Part shown: piece after piece, positions 1 to 8,872 of the stretch | Numbering within the stretch: the stretch's first letter is position 1 | Layout of the letters: the number at the start of each line of letters is the position of its first letter | Source: Paenibacillus sp. VTT E-133291 | GTDB taxonomy: Bacteria > Bacillota > Bacilli > Paenibacillales > Paenibacillaceae | Assembly: GCF_002264395.1 (NCBI RefSeq) | Contig: NZ_NFVA01000050.1 | Span: 1 to 51,983 of the forward strand | Direction of reading: 5' to 3' | Length of the DNA stretch: 51,983 nucleotides | Translations under genes and position numbers: made by a program | The notes under the pieces: model-generated | The model's database searches: none | Seen by the model: only the letters and a program-made list of their open reading frames with translations | What the model was told of the DNA's origin: nothing

Positions 1-2991
1 TGGTGTTGGTGTTGGTGTTGGTGTTGGTGTCTCAGTTTCCGTTGTTTTCTTGACAGAAAACTCATCGATCAATGTACCCGCAATTGTACGTGCCTTCACA
101 TGAATCGCATCTTCTGTAATTTCAATAGCGGAGTACACAGGAACGTCTTCATCAAAAATATAATTCAAATAATTATATTGCGTGCCATCATAGAATTTCC
201 AGCCTGAAGCACCACCATCAAGGTATACAGTTCCCTCATTGGTAGCTTTATTTGGCTTTCCATCCTTCATTGGATAGGTCCGTGCATATACATGATCATG
301 ACCAACCAGAACCAAATCGACTTTTTTCTTTTCTAATATGGGTGCAAAGTAGGTTTGGGTATACTCAACAAGGGATTCCCGACCATTCTCTGTATGATAA
401 GCTGGACGATGGAACATAACGACAGTCCACTTTTTATCATTCTGATCCAAATCTTCTTTTAACCATGCTGCTTGAGCAATCATCTGTTCCTCTACGCCTT
501 CTGAGTTCAATACGACGAAATGAGTATCATCGACTTCATAAGAGTAAGCATATTGCAGTTGGGATTCTGGGCCGTTCTCTGGGAAATTCGCACCTTTGGT
601 GAACACATCTTTTCCTTCACTCTTCACATCATGGTTGCCCAGTGCTAGTGCAGTCGGAAGTTTTGTTGCATAAATAGAAGATGCTAGCCAGAACTTTTGC
701 CATTCTTCGAATGCGCCGCCTACATCAACCATATCTCCACCGTGCATAATAAACTGTGTTGATGGATATTGTGTCAATGCGTTAGTCATTAGCGCTTGAT
801 AGGTTTCTAATCCTTGTAATTGATTCGTATGGGAATCCGTAATGAATAAGAATGAGGTCGGTGTTTTTTTATCCTGATCAACAGTAGAATATTCATTCCA
901 TTCTGACCAATGGTCCTCATAGCCTACACGATATTTGTAAGTAGTATCTGCTTTCAAGCCCTTAACCAGGACATTATGAAACCGGATTTCGCCTTTCGTT
1001 CCATTTTCCTTCATGCTAAGCACCTGCAGCTCACTCTCGGCTTGCTGTTGCCTTACCATATTAAAGTCTGGGCTTACTCCTGCTCCCCATTCACCAGCTT
1101 CAATGTATTGAATATAAGTAGAGGTTTGATCTGGTTTTGTTTGCCAGGCAGCACTTAGTTGTGAAGACATATCCTCTGTCACATAGGTTTGAATATATTG
1201 CGCTTCATTCGTACCATACTGCTCCACAACTTCATAATTGACAACCTTACTGTTCTGATCACCGATGACAGCTTGAACTTGATAGGTACCAAGTGCCAAT
1301 GTAGTGAGATCTGTTGTTAACTGTCCTTTAGCATCTGTTTTGCCTAGGCTGCTGTTCAATAACTGACTACTAACATCAGCTTCCGAGATATAACCTGTTG
1401 TTTGTCCGTCTGCGAGAATAACCTCGTAAAATCCATTCTTAGCTGCTGTTGAAGCATAGTAACGTTCACCAGCATTTGCAACCATGATTACATTAGAAGA
1501 TGTATCATCATCCTCATATACACTAGACGTAACAGTGTTAACTGTCACGACTGAGCTTTGTTTTAATAATCCAGTAAAAATAATACCCGCACCTTCATAC
1601 GGCTTGCCTCCATGGTCTAACACTGTAAATGTAGAAGGTGTACCCAAACCAACTCCCGTCATTTTCAGCTGATAGGGGAAACCGATTGTATAATGAATAG
1701 GCGCGGCTAAGGGTGTACTCGTCTGAACGCCGCCAGCAGTAAGACTCGCATTGCTCATTGTTATGGTTTTATACGCTTCGCCACGCTCTAAGACGGCATG
1801 AGAGCTCACTCTGAAGTTAACAGTAACGGCATCATGAGCTGCCGCTATTACATTATCAAGTGCTACTTGAACCATACCGTGCTCATTATCAATATCTGAG
1901 GTTAGGGAAACTCCAGTCGCCTGTGTAATGCTTTCAACTTGAAGGGTGCTTGCATCATAATTTAAGGTGAATTTTGCCTGTTCTGCTTTCAAGTAGTCTT
2001 TGATATTAATATGAACAGGATAGATTTCATTACTTACTGCTTCTTCGTCCGCAGCCATGAATAAACGCTCTCCTGCATTTATTGTGAAGGTGAATGTTTT
2101 TGCTGCCGGGTTACCTTTCTTGTCCTTCACTTCAATAGCAAGCTCATGATAACCACCATCTACATATTCTCCCGGGTAAGTTAATACATTTGTATCTGGA
2201 GAATATTGCACTTCATCCGTAATATCCGTACCATCTAACTGAACAGATAAGGTACTCAAATCCAGACCTGATCCGTTATCGGTCAGCTCAACCTTCACTT
2301 CATCAAGTGGAGTATTTAATACTTCATTTTCAACAGGGGCTATAGGTTTAATGGCAGGAACATCCTTATCCTCTTCAACCTCATCATAGATAAAGGTAAT
2401 ATCATCTACCCAAATAGAGCCCTTGTTTTTCTTGCTCATATCCGATTGTTTCAATTGGAAAAACAATTCAAGAACAATCGGGCCAGGTTTACCTTGCGGA
2501 ACATCTGCCTCGATATATTTCCAGCCGGACCAGTTGATACCCACTTGATTTACATCATAAAATTCTGCTTGGAAAGAAGATCCGCCTATATCTCTAAATT
2601 TTGTCGTCAGCAAATGTCCTTCATTGTTTGCATAAACCCACATGCCTACTTTAGTAGGGTAACCTGTTACTGGGATATTCCCCGTTTTATACCCGACTTC
2701 AATTTGAGAGGGATTATCTACTATGCCGATCATATCGTAATCAATTCTAGCAGAATATTGTCCATTTCTTACAAGCTTCTTGTTATCTTCTAAGTGCAGC
2801 GTAGCATTATACATACGTTTAGGATTAAATTTCACATCATTGATTCCATCTTCAAAATCTTCGACCACGACGGATGGCTTAGCATCATCTGCTGCGTAGG
2901 CATAATTATTTTGACTAAAACCTGTATTCAACCCTCCTACTAGCAACGTTATTGCTGATGCAATCACTATTGTCTTACGTAATGTATTCAT
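1..2991 (-). CDS. Secreted multidomain purple-acid-phosphatase-like metallophosphoesterase (3' end outside window)
   Basis: 997 codons are visible; the C-terminus lies beyond base 1. The ATG at 2991 follows a GGGGGAAGG ribosome site. An N-terminal signal peptide (hydrophobic stretch near residues 7-20, then AYA) indicates export. In order: a carbohydrate-binding-like beta domain (about 35-170), Ig/cadherin-like and cohesin-like segments (about 190-430), a variable region, a fibronectin/PAP N-terminal-like domain (about 590-700), and a calcineurin-like phosphatase (about 700-950). The phosphatase carries the metal and catalytic motifs TDSH, GGDMVD, GNHD, MFHRP and VGHDH, so the site looks intact. 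Family knowledge gives phosphomonoester or phosphodiester hydrolysis outside the cell, probably phosphate scavenging; the substrate is unknown. The visible end is a Pro-Thr linker, which usually precedes another domain such as a surface anchor. Domain boundaries are by eye. Confidence 0.85.
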   Translation of the reverse strand, partial: MNTLRKTIVIASAITLLVGGLNTGFSQNNYAYAADDAKPSVVVEDFEDGINDVKFNPKRMYNATLHLEDNKKLVRNGQYSARIDYDMIGIVDNPSQIEVGYKTGNIPVTGYPTKVGMWVYANNEGHLLTTKFRDIGGSSFQAEFYDVNQVGINWSGWKYIEADVPQGKPGPIVLELFFQLKQSDMSKKNKGSIWVDDITFIYDEVEEDKDVPAIKPIAPVENEVLNTPLDEVKVELTDNGSGLDLSTLSVQLDGTDITDEVQYSPDTNVLTYPGEYVDGGYHELAIEVKDKKGNPAAKTFTFTINAGERLFMAADEEAVSNEIYPVHINIKDYLKAEQAKFTLNYDASTLQVESITQATGVSLTSDIDNEHGMVQVALDNVIAAAHDAVTVNFRVSSHAVLERGEAYKTITMSNASLTAGGVQTSTPLAAPIHYTIGFPYQLKMTGVGLGTPSTFTVLDHGGKPYEGAGIIFTGLLKQSSVVTVNTVTSSVYEDDDTSSNVIMVANAGERYYASTAAKNGFYEVILADGQTTGYISEADVSSQLLNSSLGKTDAKGQLTTDLTTLALGTYQVQAVIGDQNSKVVNYEVVEQYGTNEAQYIQTYVTEDMSSQLSAAWQTKPDQTSTYIQYIEAGEWGAGVSPDFNMVRQQQAESELQVLSMKENGTKGEIRFHNVLVKGLKADTTYKYRVGYEDHWSEWNEYSTVDQDKKTPTSFLFITDSHTNQLQGLETYQALMTNALTQYPSTQFIMHGGDMVDVGGAFEEWQKFWLASSIYATKLPTALALGNHDVKSEGKDVFTKGANFPENGPESQLQYAYSYEVDDTHFVVLNSEGVEEQMIAQAAWLKEDLDQNDKKWTVVMFHRPAYHTENGRESLVEYTQTYFAPILEKKKVDLVLVGHDHVYARTYPMKDGKPNKATNEGTVYLDGGASGWKFYDGTQYNYLNYIFDEDVPVYSAIEITEDAIHVKARTIAGTLIDEFSVKKTTETETPTPTPTPTP

Positions 2992-3169
2992 AGCGCTTAT
3001 CCTTCCCCCTATTAGTAAAGTATTGATCAATGAGAACTATAACAGTTCAATGTAAATTTAAACCTTTGCTACTATTAAAGATTTAGATTGTATGCAATGA
3101 AATTTCTTTCTTAACGCATAAATAACTACTCAAGCTTCAATGATTACGAACTAAAACTATTGAATCACG

Positions 3170-3197
3170 AAAAAAAGACACCCTAGATGGTGTCTTT
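3170..3197 (-). terminator. Rho-independent terminator after tgl
   Basis: On the minus strand a perfect 9-bp stem (AAAGACACC / GGTGTCTTT, 6-base loop) is followed by a T run. It lies about 150 bases past the tgl stop, so it most likely ends the tgl transcript and insulates the phosphatase gene. Confidence 0.75.
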
Positions 3198-3264
3198 ACT
3201 GAATCTACGTATGGCGGATCAAACGGATGGGAACTGATTCCAGAATGCCTATTGAATAAGTATG

Positions 3265-3313
3265 GGCTGTTTCTTTTGTAGAACATCTACTTATGAGACA
3301 GCCTCTTTTTTTC
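3265..3313 (+). terminator. Terminator-like hairpin, plus orientation
   Basis: GGCTGTTTC pairs with GAGACAGCC (one G-T pair) across a 21-base loop and is followed by TCTTTTTTT on the plus strand. No plus-strand gene lies upstream inside the window, so its client is unknown. It may block antisense transcription into tgl, or be a relic. Confidence 0.45.
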
Positions 3314-3348
3314 AGGAAGATTACTCTTCTTGGTTACCCTCTTAGCTT

Positions 3349-4077
3349 TTAGATCTTATAAATGTAACTTCTAGTCCCTATTCTTGAGAACACAGTGCAA
3401 TCAGAGCCTCTATTTTCCGCTCCGGGTAAGACCGAACCTGAAGATAATCTCTGTAAATAGTTAAAATCAGGATGAATGGATTCATTCGTAAGAAACGCTG
3501 AGGTATTACTTCCGGGCACTCTTTCTTCATTAAGAGAGTCTATAATGATTTCCGCAGTAGTTATCCCAATACCGTGGCCATAGAACAGGTCTTCTTCAAG
3601 CTTAACCGCATTCTCACCCTGCCATTCTGGCTTGCTAGGTGCATGATCTGGATTCCTGAAATACACAATATCTCCCCGCAGCATCTGATCCTTATTATAG
3701 TTCGTAATTAAGCGTAGATTCTCGTCGTAATTCCAATCCCATAAGAACAAATCCTTAAAATACCTATTAAAGGTTTCTTCACCTATAGCTTCAATTGTCG
3801 CCCTGTACATAACAATGACCATGGCTGTCGCGCATTCGAAGGCATATAAATGTCCATTCTGAAAAATGTCTTTAATCCCTACCGAAGGCGCCACACCAGC
3901 GTTCAGCTGTAGTCCTCCAATATCTGTACGCGTCCAAAACTGCGGGTTGCAGCGCGACTCATCAAATGTTGCAAAATCCGCTCCACTGTTATTTAAAGCT
4001 TTGGCCGATTCCACGATGCTGTCTCTCATTTTCCGTTCAAAGTCAAGGGCATCGGGTGAACGAACTTCCTTCACCAT
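3349..4077 (-). CDS. tgl: Protein-glutamine gamma-glutamyltransferase (spore coat transglutaminase)
   Basis: 242 residues, close to the length of Bacillus Tgl. It forms epsilon-(gamma-glutamyl)lysine crosslinks between coat proteins during sporulation. The Glu-Cys pair in FECATAM (Cys82 from this start) is the family's nucleophile region. The downstream NPDHAPSKPEWQGEN and FYGHGIG segments, which carry conserved acidic and His residues, are also present. The frame opens at TTG 4092, but the TTGGAGGGA there is the ribosome site for ATG 4077, which I chose. The gene stands alone and ends at the terminator at 3170-3197. Expression is expected in the mother cell, but I did not identify a sigma-K or sigma-E promoter with confidence. 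Confidence 0.9.
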   Translation of the reverse strand: MVKEVRSPDALDFERKMRDSIVESAKALNNSGADFATFDESRCNPQFWTRTDIGGLQLNAGVAPSVGIKDIFQNGHLYAFECATAMVIVMYRATIEAIGEETFNRYFKDLFLWDWNYDENLRLITNYNKDQMLRGDIVYFRNPDHAPSKPEWQGENAVKLEEDLFYGHGIGITTAEIIIDSLNEERVPGSNTSAFLTNESIHPDFNYLQRLSSGSVLPGAENRGSDCTVFSRIGTRSYIYKI

Positions 4078-4145
4078 GCTTAGTCCCTCCAATATTATAG
4101 GTTCTAAATATAGGTTATTGTACGTGTTCGCTGCCCAGTTGGTGC

Positions 4146-5417
4146 TTAATTCATTTTATTCCCGTGAGACTCAACAAACCACTGATTAAGCTGCCTTGTC
4201 TCTTCCGTCAAAATATCCAAATATATAGAAGTGCGGTATCCCGTATCCTTTAAGCTTTTTCCCGTTATCTCTGCTATGCGATTTAATCTGTACAGCAATG
4301 TGTTGGTATGAATATGTAAAAAAACGGCGGATTCCTTCAAGTTTCCACTGAGTGATAAATAAACGGCGATCGTTTTTAGAAAATCACTTTTATGCTCGCG
4401 ATCATGCTCTTTTAGCGGATACAGCAAAGGACTTTTACGGGTTCGACTACGTTTTTGCTCTATAATAGCCGGAACATACGCCCAAAATCCAATATCCTCA
4501 TACAATAATAACTCTCGGCCATGAAAAGGCAGCAGCTTCTTGATCTCCAGAATGGACCCCGCTTCCCAATACGCAATGGCTGCCGACATATATTCGGTGT
4601 AATCCAGGCTACAGCCTGCGCTTAGCATACAGCCCTCACTCTTACGCATATCTTCAATAATTTTTCGCATAAAAGAAGACAGTCCACCCGTCCCTTCCAT
4701 ACGAAAGCTGAATGAAAACAATATAATCAACCGATTATGCTCTGCAGTCAGAAATAATAATTGCATGCCTGAATAGGAAGCCATAGTTTGCCGAATCCGA
4801 AGTACAAAATGATCATTGATGACTTTGTCACTCTCTAACACGCTAATATAATATTTCTCCGGCAAAAGAATTGACCAAACTTCCGCATCCTGCTTGATGT
4901 TCGCTTCATTGTCATAATGGGAGGTGAGCAGCTTCCAGAAAAAATCCTCCTGCGTTTTCTCCTGCTTCGTCTTCCACCCCCGCTGCTTCAATAAGTAGCG
5001 CCCTACGATGCCCGCCGCTTTCTCAACGATATTCTCCGCGTGTCCCTCAACTAGATTGCCTGCATCCACTACCCATATGTACCCGAGAATTTCCTTCTGA
5101 TGTTTGATGCAAATAGCGAGTCGGGGTCCAAGACCTACCTCCATCACCGCAGGAATCCGAATCGGACGTGTAGCGTTCTCAAGCTGCTGCATAATCCCCT
5201 TCTTACGCAAACCAATAATGACAGCGTTAGGTACGCGTTTTCCAATAATGGTTGAAATTCTTGCAGAATCACTCTCAAATTGATGGGAGCTGTATCCGAT
5301 CACATGGTGATTGCTGTCCTCAATGGTAACTTGAGATTGAAGAGATTCACTAATAGCATCCGCCAACGATTCCATACTATCGAAGAAACGATCAAACAAT
5401 GGATCCTTTTCCGTCAC
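4146..5417 (-). CDS. PucR/CdaR-type transcriptional regulator, probable AdeR
   Basis: 423 residues from GTG 5417, preceded by AGGGGTGGGG; an in-frame GTG at 5426 sits too close to that ribosome site. The C-terminus has the PucR-family helix-turn-helix (about residues 355-400, core NLKESAVFLHIHTNTLLYRL). The N-terminal part (about 1-140) looks like the sensory domain found in this family, followed by a GGDEF-like central region. In Bacillus, AdeR of this family activates alanine dehydrogenase; here ald lies upstream on the same strand, separated by 0.8 kb. The ald link is inferred from proximity. Regulation of the nearby M20 hydrolase, in the manner of PucR and purine catabolism, is equally possible. 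Confidence 0.8.
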   Translation of the reverse strand: MTEKDPLFDRFFDSMESLADAISESLQSQVTIEDSNHHVIGYSSHQFESDSARISTIIGKRVPNAVIIGLRKKGIMQQLENATRPIRIPAVMEVGLGPRLAICIKHQKEILGYIWVVDAGNLVEGHAENIVEKAAGIVGRYLLKQRGWKTKQEKTQEDFFWKLLTSHYDNEANIKQDAEVWSILLPEKYYISVLESDKVINDHFVLRIRQTMASYSGMQLLFLTAEHNRLIILFSFSFRMEGTGGLSSFMRKIIEDMRKSEGCMLSAGCSLDYTEYMSAAIAYWEAGSILEIKKLLPFHGRELLLYEDIGFWAYVPAIIEQKRSRTRKSPLLYPLKEHDREHKSDFLKTIAVYLSLSGNLKESAVFLHIHTNTLLYRLNRIAEITGKSLKDTGYRTSIYLDILTEETRQLNQWFVESHGNKMN

Positions 5418-5743
5418 TAGCCCCACCCCTGCCTGAAAAATAGCCGAACCTTGTACTTTAGAGTGATTTTATTATAGTATGCGTGCTCCCCGCTGACTAT
5501 AAGATAATGGGATGGGGGCGCGATGGCTGGGACCTTGAGATCGCCGGATAGAGGATTTACGAGGTTAACAAGTTACATGGGGCGGAGTTGCTGAGTCACA
5601 GGTTAAGTTGGTTGCGGAATGGCGGGATTATGGAGTCGCGCGGGACGGAGTTGCAGGTTACGTTGATGCGGGTGACGAGAAGCGAGGTGACGGAGTGGCG
5701 CGACAACACTTAAACCGCTACTTGAGAGAGCCCCCTTATAATT

Positions 5744-5928
5744 TTTAGGGAATTCCTCCCTGTAATTGTGTCTCTTTAGGTTTGCCTGCTACTAATCAGG
5801 GAAAACCTCCCTATAACTCCTCCAATTCAGGCACAATCGGGGATATTCTTCGTATTTATAGGGATAAATTACCTATAAATAGCATTTTAAGCTTTTTTTA
5901 CGTAATTTATAGGGAGGATTTCCCTAAA
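5744..5928. repeat. Four copies of a short dispersed palindromic motif
   Basis: Copies at about 5744-5765 and 5795-5816 (minus orientation), 5855-5879 (degenerate) and 5906-5928 (plus orientation) share the pattern AGGGAGGWWTTCCCTRA with a TTATA-type flank. Copies 2 and 4 are inverted relative to each other and match at about 18 of 20 positions, so they could fold into a long stem. Confidence 0.6.
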
Positions 5929-5994
5929 AATCATCACCAACAAACATCCACCCGATCCAACGATCTTCATAACGGTCCTACAACCTTTAACACC

Positions 5995-6081
5995 GAACTA
6001 GTAGATTTCTGCTGGATCTAGCACACTGAAGCCACTCCTAGCTACCTCCTAGATCAAACTAGCAGACTTCTGCCAGATCCT
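5995..6081 (+). repeat. Two copies of a CTAG-type intergenic motif
   Basis: Two direct copies of AACTAGYAGAYTTCTGC followed by YRGATC, at about 5996-6019 and 6057-6080. Each contains a small inverted repeat (AGCAGA / TTCTGC in the second copy). A partial relative (CCTAGATC) lies between them. No function is known to me. Confidence 0.5.
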
Positions 6082-6125
6082 CCCCACACCGAACTGAGCC
6101 GAAAATATTACTCCCAGAACAATAA

Positions 6126-6156
6126 ACAGCAAACTCCCATAACGGAAATTTGCTGT
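6126..6156 (-). terminator. Weak terminator-like hairpin after ald
   Basis: A perfect 8-bp stem ACAGCAAA / TTTGCTGT with a 15-base loop is followed on the minus strand by TTTATTGTT. It is the only reasonable stop signal downstream of ald, but the T run is broken. Confidence 0.4.
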
Positions 6157-6195
6157 CTATTGGTTTCCAAATATTTTCAAGCATTTTGAATGCAT

Positions 6196-6235
6196 CTATT
6201 TAGCTCTATTTAGCTCTATTTAGCTCTATTTAGCT
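6196..6235 (-). repeat. Four tandem 10-bp units overlapping the ald stop codon
   Basis: The plus-strand unit CTATTTAGCT is repeated exactly four times (6196, 6206, 6216, 6226). The last unit contains the ald stop codon (TAA, 6232-6230), so the tract forms the start of the ald 3' untranslated region. Confidence 0.85.
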
Positions 6236-7363
6236 CATCGTGAACGTCTGCTCCATGGCTTGTTCTACCGAAAAATGTTTCTCACCAAGTGCTTCAGCCA
6301 CGGCTTGGCAAGTGATTTTACCATTAGCCACATTTACACCGCTTCTTAAACCGGCATTATCTTGAATCGCTTTGATCACGCCTTTATTGGCAATTTGCAA
6401 GGCGTATGGAACAGTCACATTGGTTAAAGCAATCGTCGAAGTTTTGGCCACAGCACCCGGCATATTAGCAACAGAATAATGCAGTACGCCATGCTTAATA
6501 AATACAGGATTATCATGTGTGGTCACTCTGTCGATCGTCTCCACGATACCACCTTGGTCAATCGCCACATCAACAATCACCGAACCCGGCTTCATGGTCT
6601 TGACCATTTCTTCTGTCACCAGCTTCGGTGCTTTCGCACCCGGAATCAGCACCGCACCTACCAACAAATCTGCCTCAGCTACCACTTTGGCAATATTGTA
6701 AGGGTTCGAGATTAGCGTATTGATCTGTGCACCAAAAATATCATCTAATTGACGTAATCTTTCTGCACTGAGGTCAACAATTGTAACATCGGCACCCAAT
6801 CCGATAGCCATTTTCGCGGCATTAGTACCTACTACACCACCGCCGATAATGCTAACTTTGCCACGACTAACCCCGGGAACACCGGAGAGAAGAATCCCTT
6901 GTCCGCCATAGTTCTTTTGCAAGAACTGAGCGCCAAGCTGAACGGACATCCGGCCCGCCACTTCACTCATCGGTGTTAATAGCGGCAAGGTACGTTCATG
7001 AACAACCGTCTCATACCCGATGGCAAACACACCCTTATCTTTGAGCGCAGCGGCCAGAGAAGGTTCAGGTGCAAGATGCAGATACGTGAACAAGATAAGG
7101 CCTGGACGGAAATAGGGGTACTCGCTTTCCAGTGGTTCTTTCACTTTCATCACCATTTCGGCAGAGCTCCAGACGGTGGCTGCGTCCTGAATCAGCTCTG
7201 CCCCGGCAGAAGCATACTCTTCGTTTGGAAATCCGCTTCCCACACCAGCCCCAGCTTCCACCAGCACTTGATGTCCTTCTTTAATAAGGCTAACTACACC
7301 CGCAGGTGTTATGGCTACACGATTCTCATTATTTTTAATTTCTTTAGGCACTCCGATAATCAT
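6230..7363 (-). CDS. ald: Alanine dehydrogenase
   Basis: 377 residues, the usual length. It interconverts L-alanine and pyruvate plus ammonia with NAD(H), and in spore formers it supports growth on alanine and sporulation. The N-terminus IIGVPKEIKNNENRV, the substrate region YLHLAPEP with its conserved His, and the Rossmann segment IIGGGVVGTNAAKMAIGLGA (about 170-190) are diagnostic. Two ATGs are adjacent (7366 and 7363); I chose the second because GGGAGAG is then about seven bases away and the protein begins like its relatives. The PucR/AdeR-like gene lies downstream on the same strand. A terminator (7553-7583) separates ald from the M20 gene upstream, so ald should have its own promoter at about 7370-7550. 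Confidence 0.95.
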   Translation of the reverse strand: MIIGVPKEIKNNENRVAITPAGVVSLIKEGHQVLVEAGAGVGSGFPNEEYASAGAELIQDAATVWSSAEMVMKVKEPLESEYPYFRPGLILFTYLHLAPEPSLAAALKDKGVFAIGYETVVHERTLPLLTPMSEVAGRMSVQLGAQFLQKNYGGQGILLSGVPGVSRGKVSIIGGGVVGTNAAKMAIGLGADVTIVDLSAERLRQLDDIFGAQINTLISNPYNIAKVVAEADLLVGAVLIPGAKAPKLVTEEMVKTMKPGSVIVDVAIDQGGIVETIDRVTTHDNPVFIKHGVLHYSVANMPGAVAKTSTIALTNVTVPYALQIANKGVIKAIQDNAGLRSGVNVANGKITCQAVAEALGEKHFSVEQAMEQTFTMS

Positions 7364-7552
7364 CATTCATCTCTCCCGTCTAATGTAGATCCCTTATGTA
7401 AAGAATAATAACATACGTTTAGTATTTCCAATTTGGTAAAAAATTAAAATATTATCTATCATCATTGTGTTTTTACACAAAGGATTCGTCTTAAACTGCC
7501 TATCAACTTCAGGTTCATTTGGTACCCAACACAACCCTAATCATTATCTCAT

Positions 7553-7583
7553 AAAAAAAGACACTGCTTAGAGTGCCTTTTTG
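7553..7583 (-). terminator. Rho-independent terminator after the M20 hydrolase gene
   Basis: On the minus strand AAAGGCACT and AGTGTCTTT pair across a short loop (one G-T pair) and are followed by seven T's. It lies about 65 bases past the M20 stop. Confidence 0.75.
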
Positions 7584-7645
7584 ACGATTTTGTATGAAAT
7601 TAAAGCACTACTACCATCATGTAATGTTATGTTTAGTAACACGTA

Positions 7646-8872
7646 TTAATTTGACAGTAATAACAACACTGTTTCTAGGATTACATTTACCCCTTTTTCA
7701 CAATCATCATAGGAGGTAAACTCCTCTTCACAATGACTTTTCCCCTTCACACTAGGTACAAACACCATCGCGGATGGCAGAAAGCTTGCTACGAACTGAG
7801 CATCATGCCCTGCGCCACTTGCGATCTTCCGGTTAGAATAGTCCAAGGCTTGTGCCGCTTGCTCCACTAAATTACATATTCCCCGGTCAAACCAAACCGT
7901 CTCTCTGCCCCAAAGCTTGGTCTTACTTACTACACAGTCCAGTAGCATCTCCGGCAAGCTATGAATAATGGCTTCCACCTTACGGACAATCTCCATATCT
8001 TTATGTCTTGCCTCAATCGTAAAGATCACTTTATTAGGAATAACGGTATGAATATTAGGAAGCACATTCATTCTGCCCATGGTATACACCAGTTCAGAGT
8101 CGAGCGCACTAAGCTTGCTTCTAAGCTCCGTGATCAAATCCGTGGCAGCGAACAAGGCATCCTTGCGCATTGCCATAGGCGTGGTGCCCGCATGATCCGA
8201 TTCCCCCGTCACCTCAATTTCATAACAGGCCATACCAACTACACAGTCTACCAGACCAATCGACAGTTCTTCTTGTTCTAGCACAGGACCTTGCTCGATA
8301 TGAAGCTCCAAATAAGCAGTGGCTTCGGTAATTCGATTAATCGCTTCCCCCTTATATCCACTTTCCTCCAGCGCTTCGCCAAAGGTAATGCCCTCCGGAT
8401 CTTTTTTATTCAACATTTCTGCCTTATCGAACTTACCGGCCAGCACACCAGAGGCCATCATCGAAGGCTCAAAGCGAGCCCCTTCTTCATTTGTGAAATT
8501 CATAATGGTCACCGGCAGCTTCGGCTTTATCCCGTGGTCCTCGAGTGTGCGAACTACCTCTAGTCCAGCAATTACCCCAAGAACGCCATCGAATCTTCCA
8601 CCTTTTTTCACAGTATCCATATGCGAGCCAATCACAATAGGCGGGCCAGACTCTACACCCGCAAGCGTGGCGTACATCGTGCCCATATCGTCCACCTTCA
8701 CAGACATGCCCAATTCTTCACAACAGGTACGAAAATAATTTCGAACCTTCACGTCCTCTTCCGTCAGCGATAACCGGGTCACGCCGTTGTTATCTGTACG
8801 CCCATAATCCGCAAATGCCTCTATCGTATTCTTTAATCTTTCTCCGTTCGCGAATATTTTTTGCAGCTGCAT
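7646..8872 (-). CDS. M20-family Zn-dependent amidohydrolase (allantoate / N-carbamoyl-L-amino-acid hydrolase type)
   Basis: 408 residues with a GGAGGG ribosome site. The family cleaves a carbamoyl or ureido group, for example allantoate or N-carbamoyl amino acids, using two metal ions in the cytosol. Seen: the GSHMDTVKKGGRFDGVLGV metal motif (about residues 82-100), NFTNEEGARF with the catalytic/metal Glu pair, the DHAGTTPMAMRKDA segment of the lid domain, and SGAGHDAQFVA near the C-terminus. This is the AllC/AmaB/HyuC pattern; the exact substrate cannot be read from sequence. Neighbouring ald and a PucR-type regulator suggest nitrogen salvage. It is a single gene with its own terminator. Confidence 0.85.
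   Translation of the reverse strand: MQLQKIFANGERLKNTIEAFADYGRTDNNGVTRLSLTEEDVKVRNYFRTCCEELGMSVKVDDMGTMYATLAGVESGPPIVIGSHMDTVKKGGRFDGVLGVIAGLEVVRTLEDHGIKPKLPVTIMNFTNEEGARFEPSMMASGVLAGKFDKAEMLNKKDPEGITFGEALEESGYKGEAINRITEATAYLELHIEQGPVLEQEELSIGLVDCVVGMACYEIEVTGESDHAGTTPMAMRKDALFAATDLITELRSKLSALDSELVYTMGRMNVLPNIHTVIPNKVIFTIEARHKDMEIVRKVEAIIHSLPEMLLDCVVSKTKLWGRETVWFDRGICNLVEQAAQALDYSNRKIASGAGHDAQFVASFLPSAMVFVPSVKGKSHCEEEFTSYDDCEKGVNVILETVLLLLSN

Larger units (their letters stand above)
2992..3348. other. Intergenic region, no gene seen
   Basis: This 357-base gap lies between the tgl stop and the start of the secreted phosphatase, both on the minus strand. It holds the likely tgl terminator, a second hairpin pointing the other way, and A/T-rich DNA that presumably carries the phosphatase promoter. 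I see no convincing reading frame. Confidence 0.6.
5427..6229. other. Repeat-rich intergenic region
   Basis: Between ald and the PucR-type gene. From 6229 downwards it holds: a 10-bp tandem repeat at the ald stop, a weak hairpin (6126-6156), two copies of a CTAGYAGAYTTCTGC motif (5995-6081), four copies of an AGGGAGG...TTCCCT palindrome-like motif (5744-5928), and a G-rich block with repeated words (about 5505-5705). The presumed promoter of the regulator lies near 5430-5500. No gene is credible here; a 79-codon frame at 5782-6021 runs straight through the repeats. Confidence 0.6.

Noticed and set aside
1..30. GTGTTG tandem repeat at the left edge, looking like a microsatellite
   Set aside because: On the minus strand it is in frame and encodes the Pro-Thr linker of the phosphatase, so it is coding.
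3265..3313. GGCTGTCTC-type hairpin resembling insertion-sequence ends
   Set aside because: No transposase remnant, target duplication or second end was seen; a terminator-like hairpin explains it.
5782..6021. 79-codon open frame in the intergenic repeat region
   Set aside because: It runs through the repeat units, has no ribosome site and shows no protein-like pattern.
6998..7408. 136-codon plus-strand frame
   Set aside because: It is antisense to ald, with no ribosome site.
8319..8738. 139-codon plus-strand frame
   Set aside because: It is antisense to the well-conserved M20 hydrolase gene and has no independent support.
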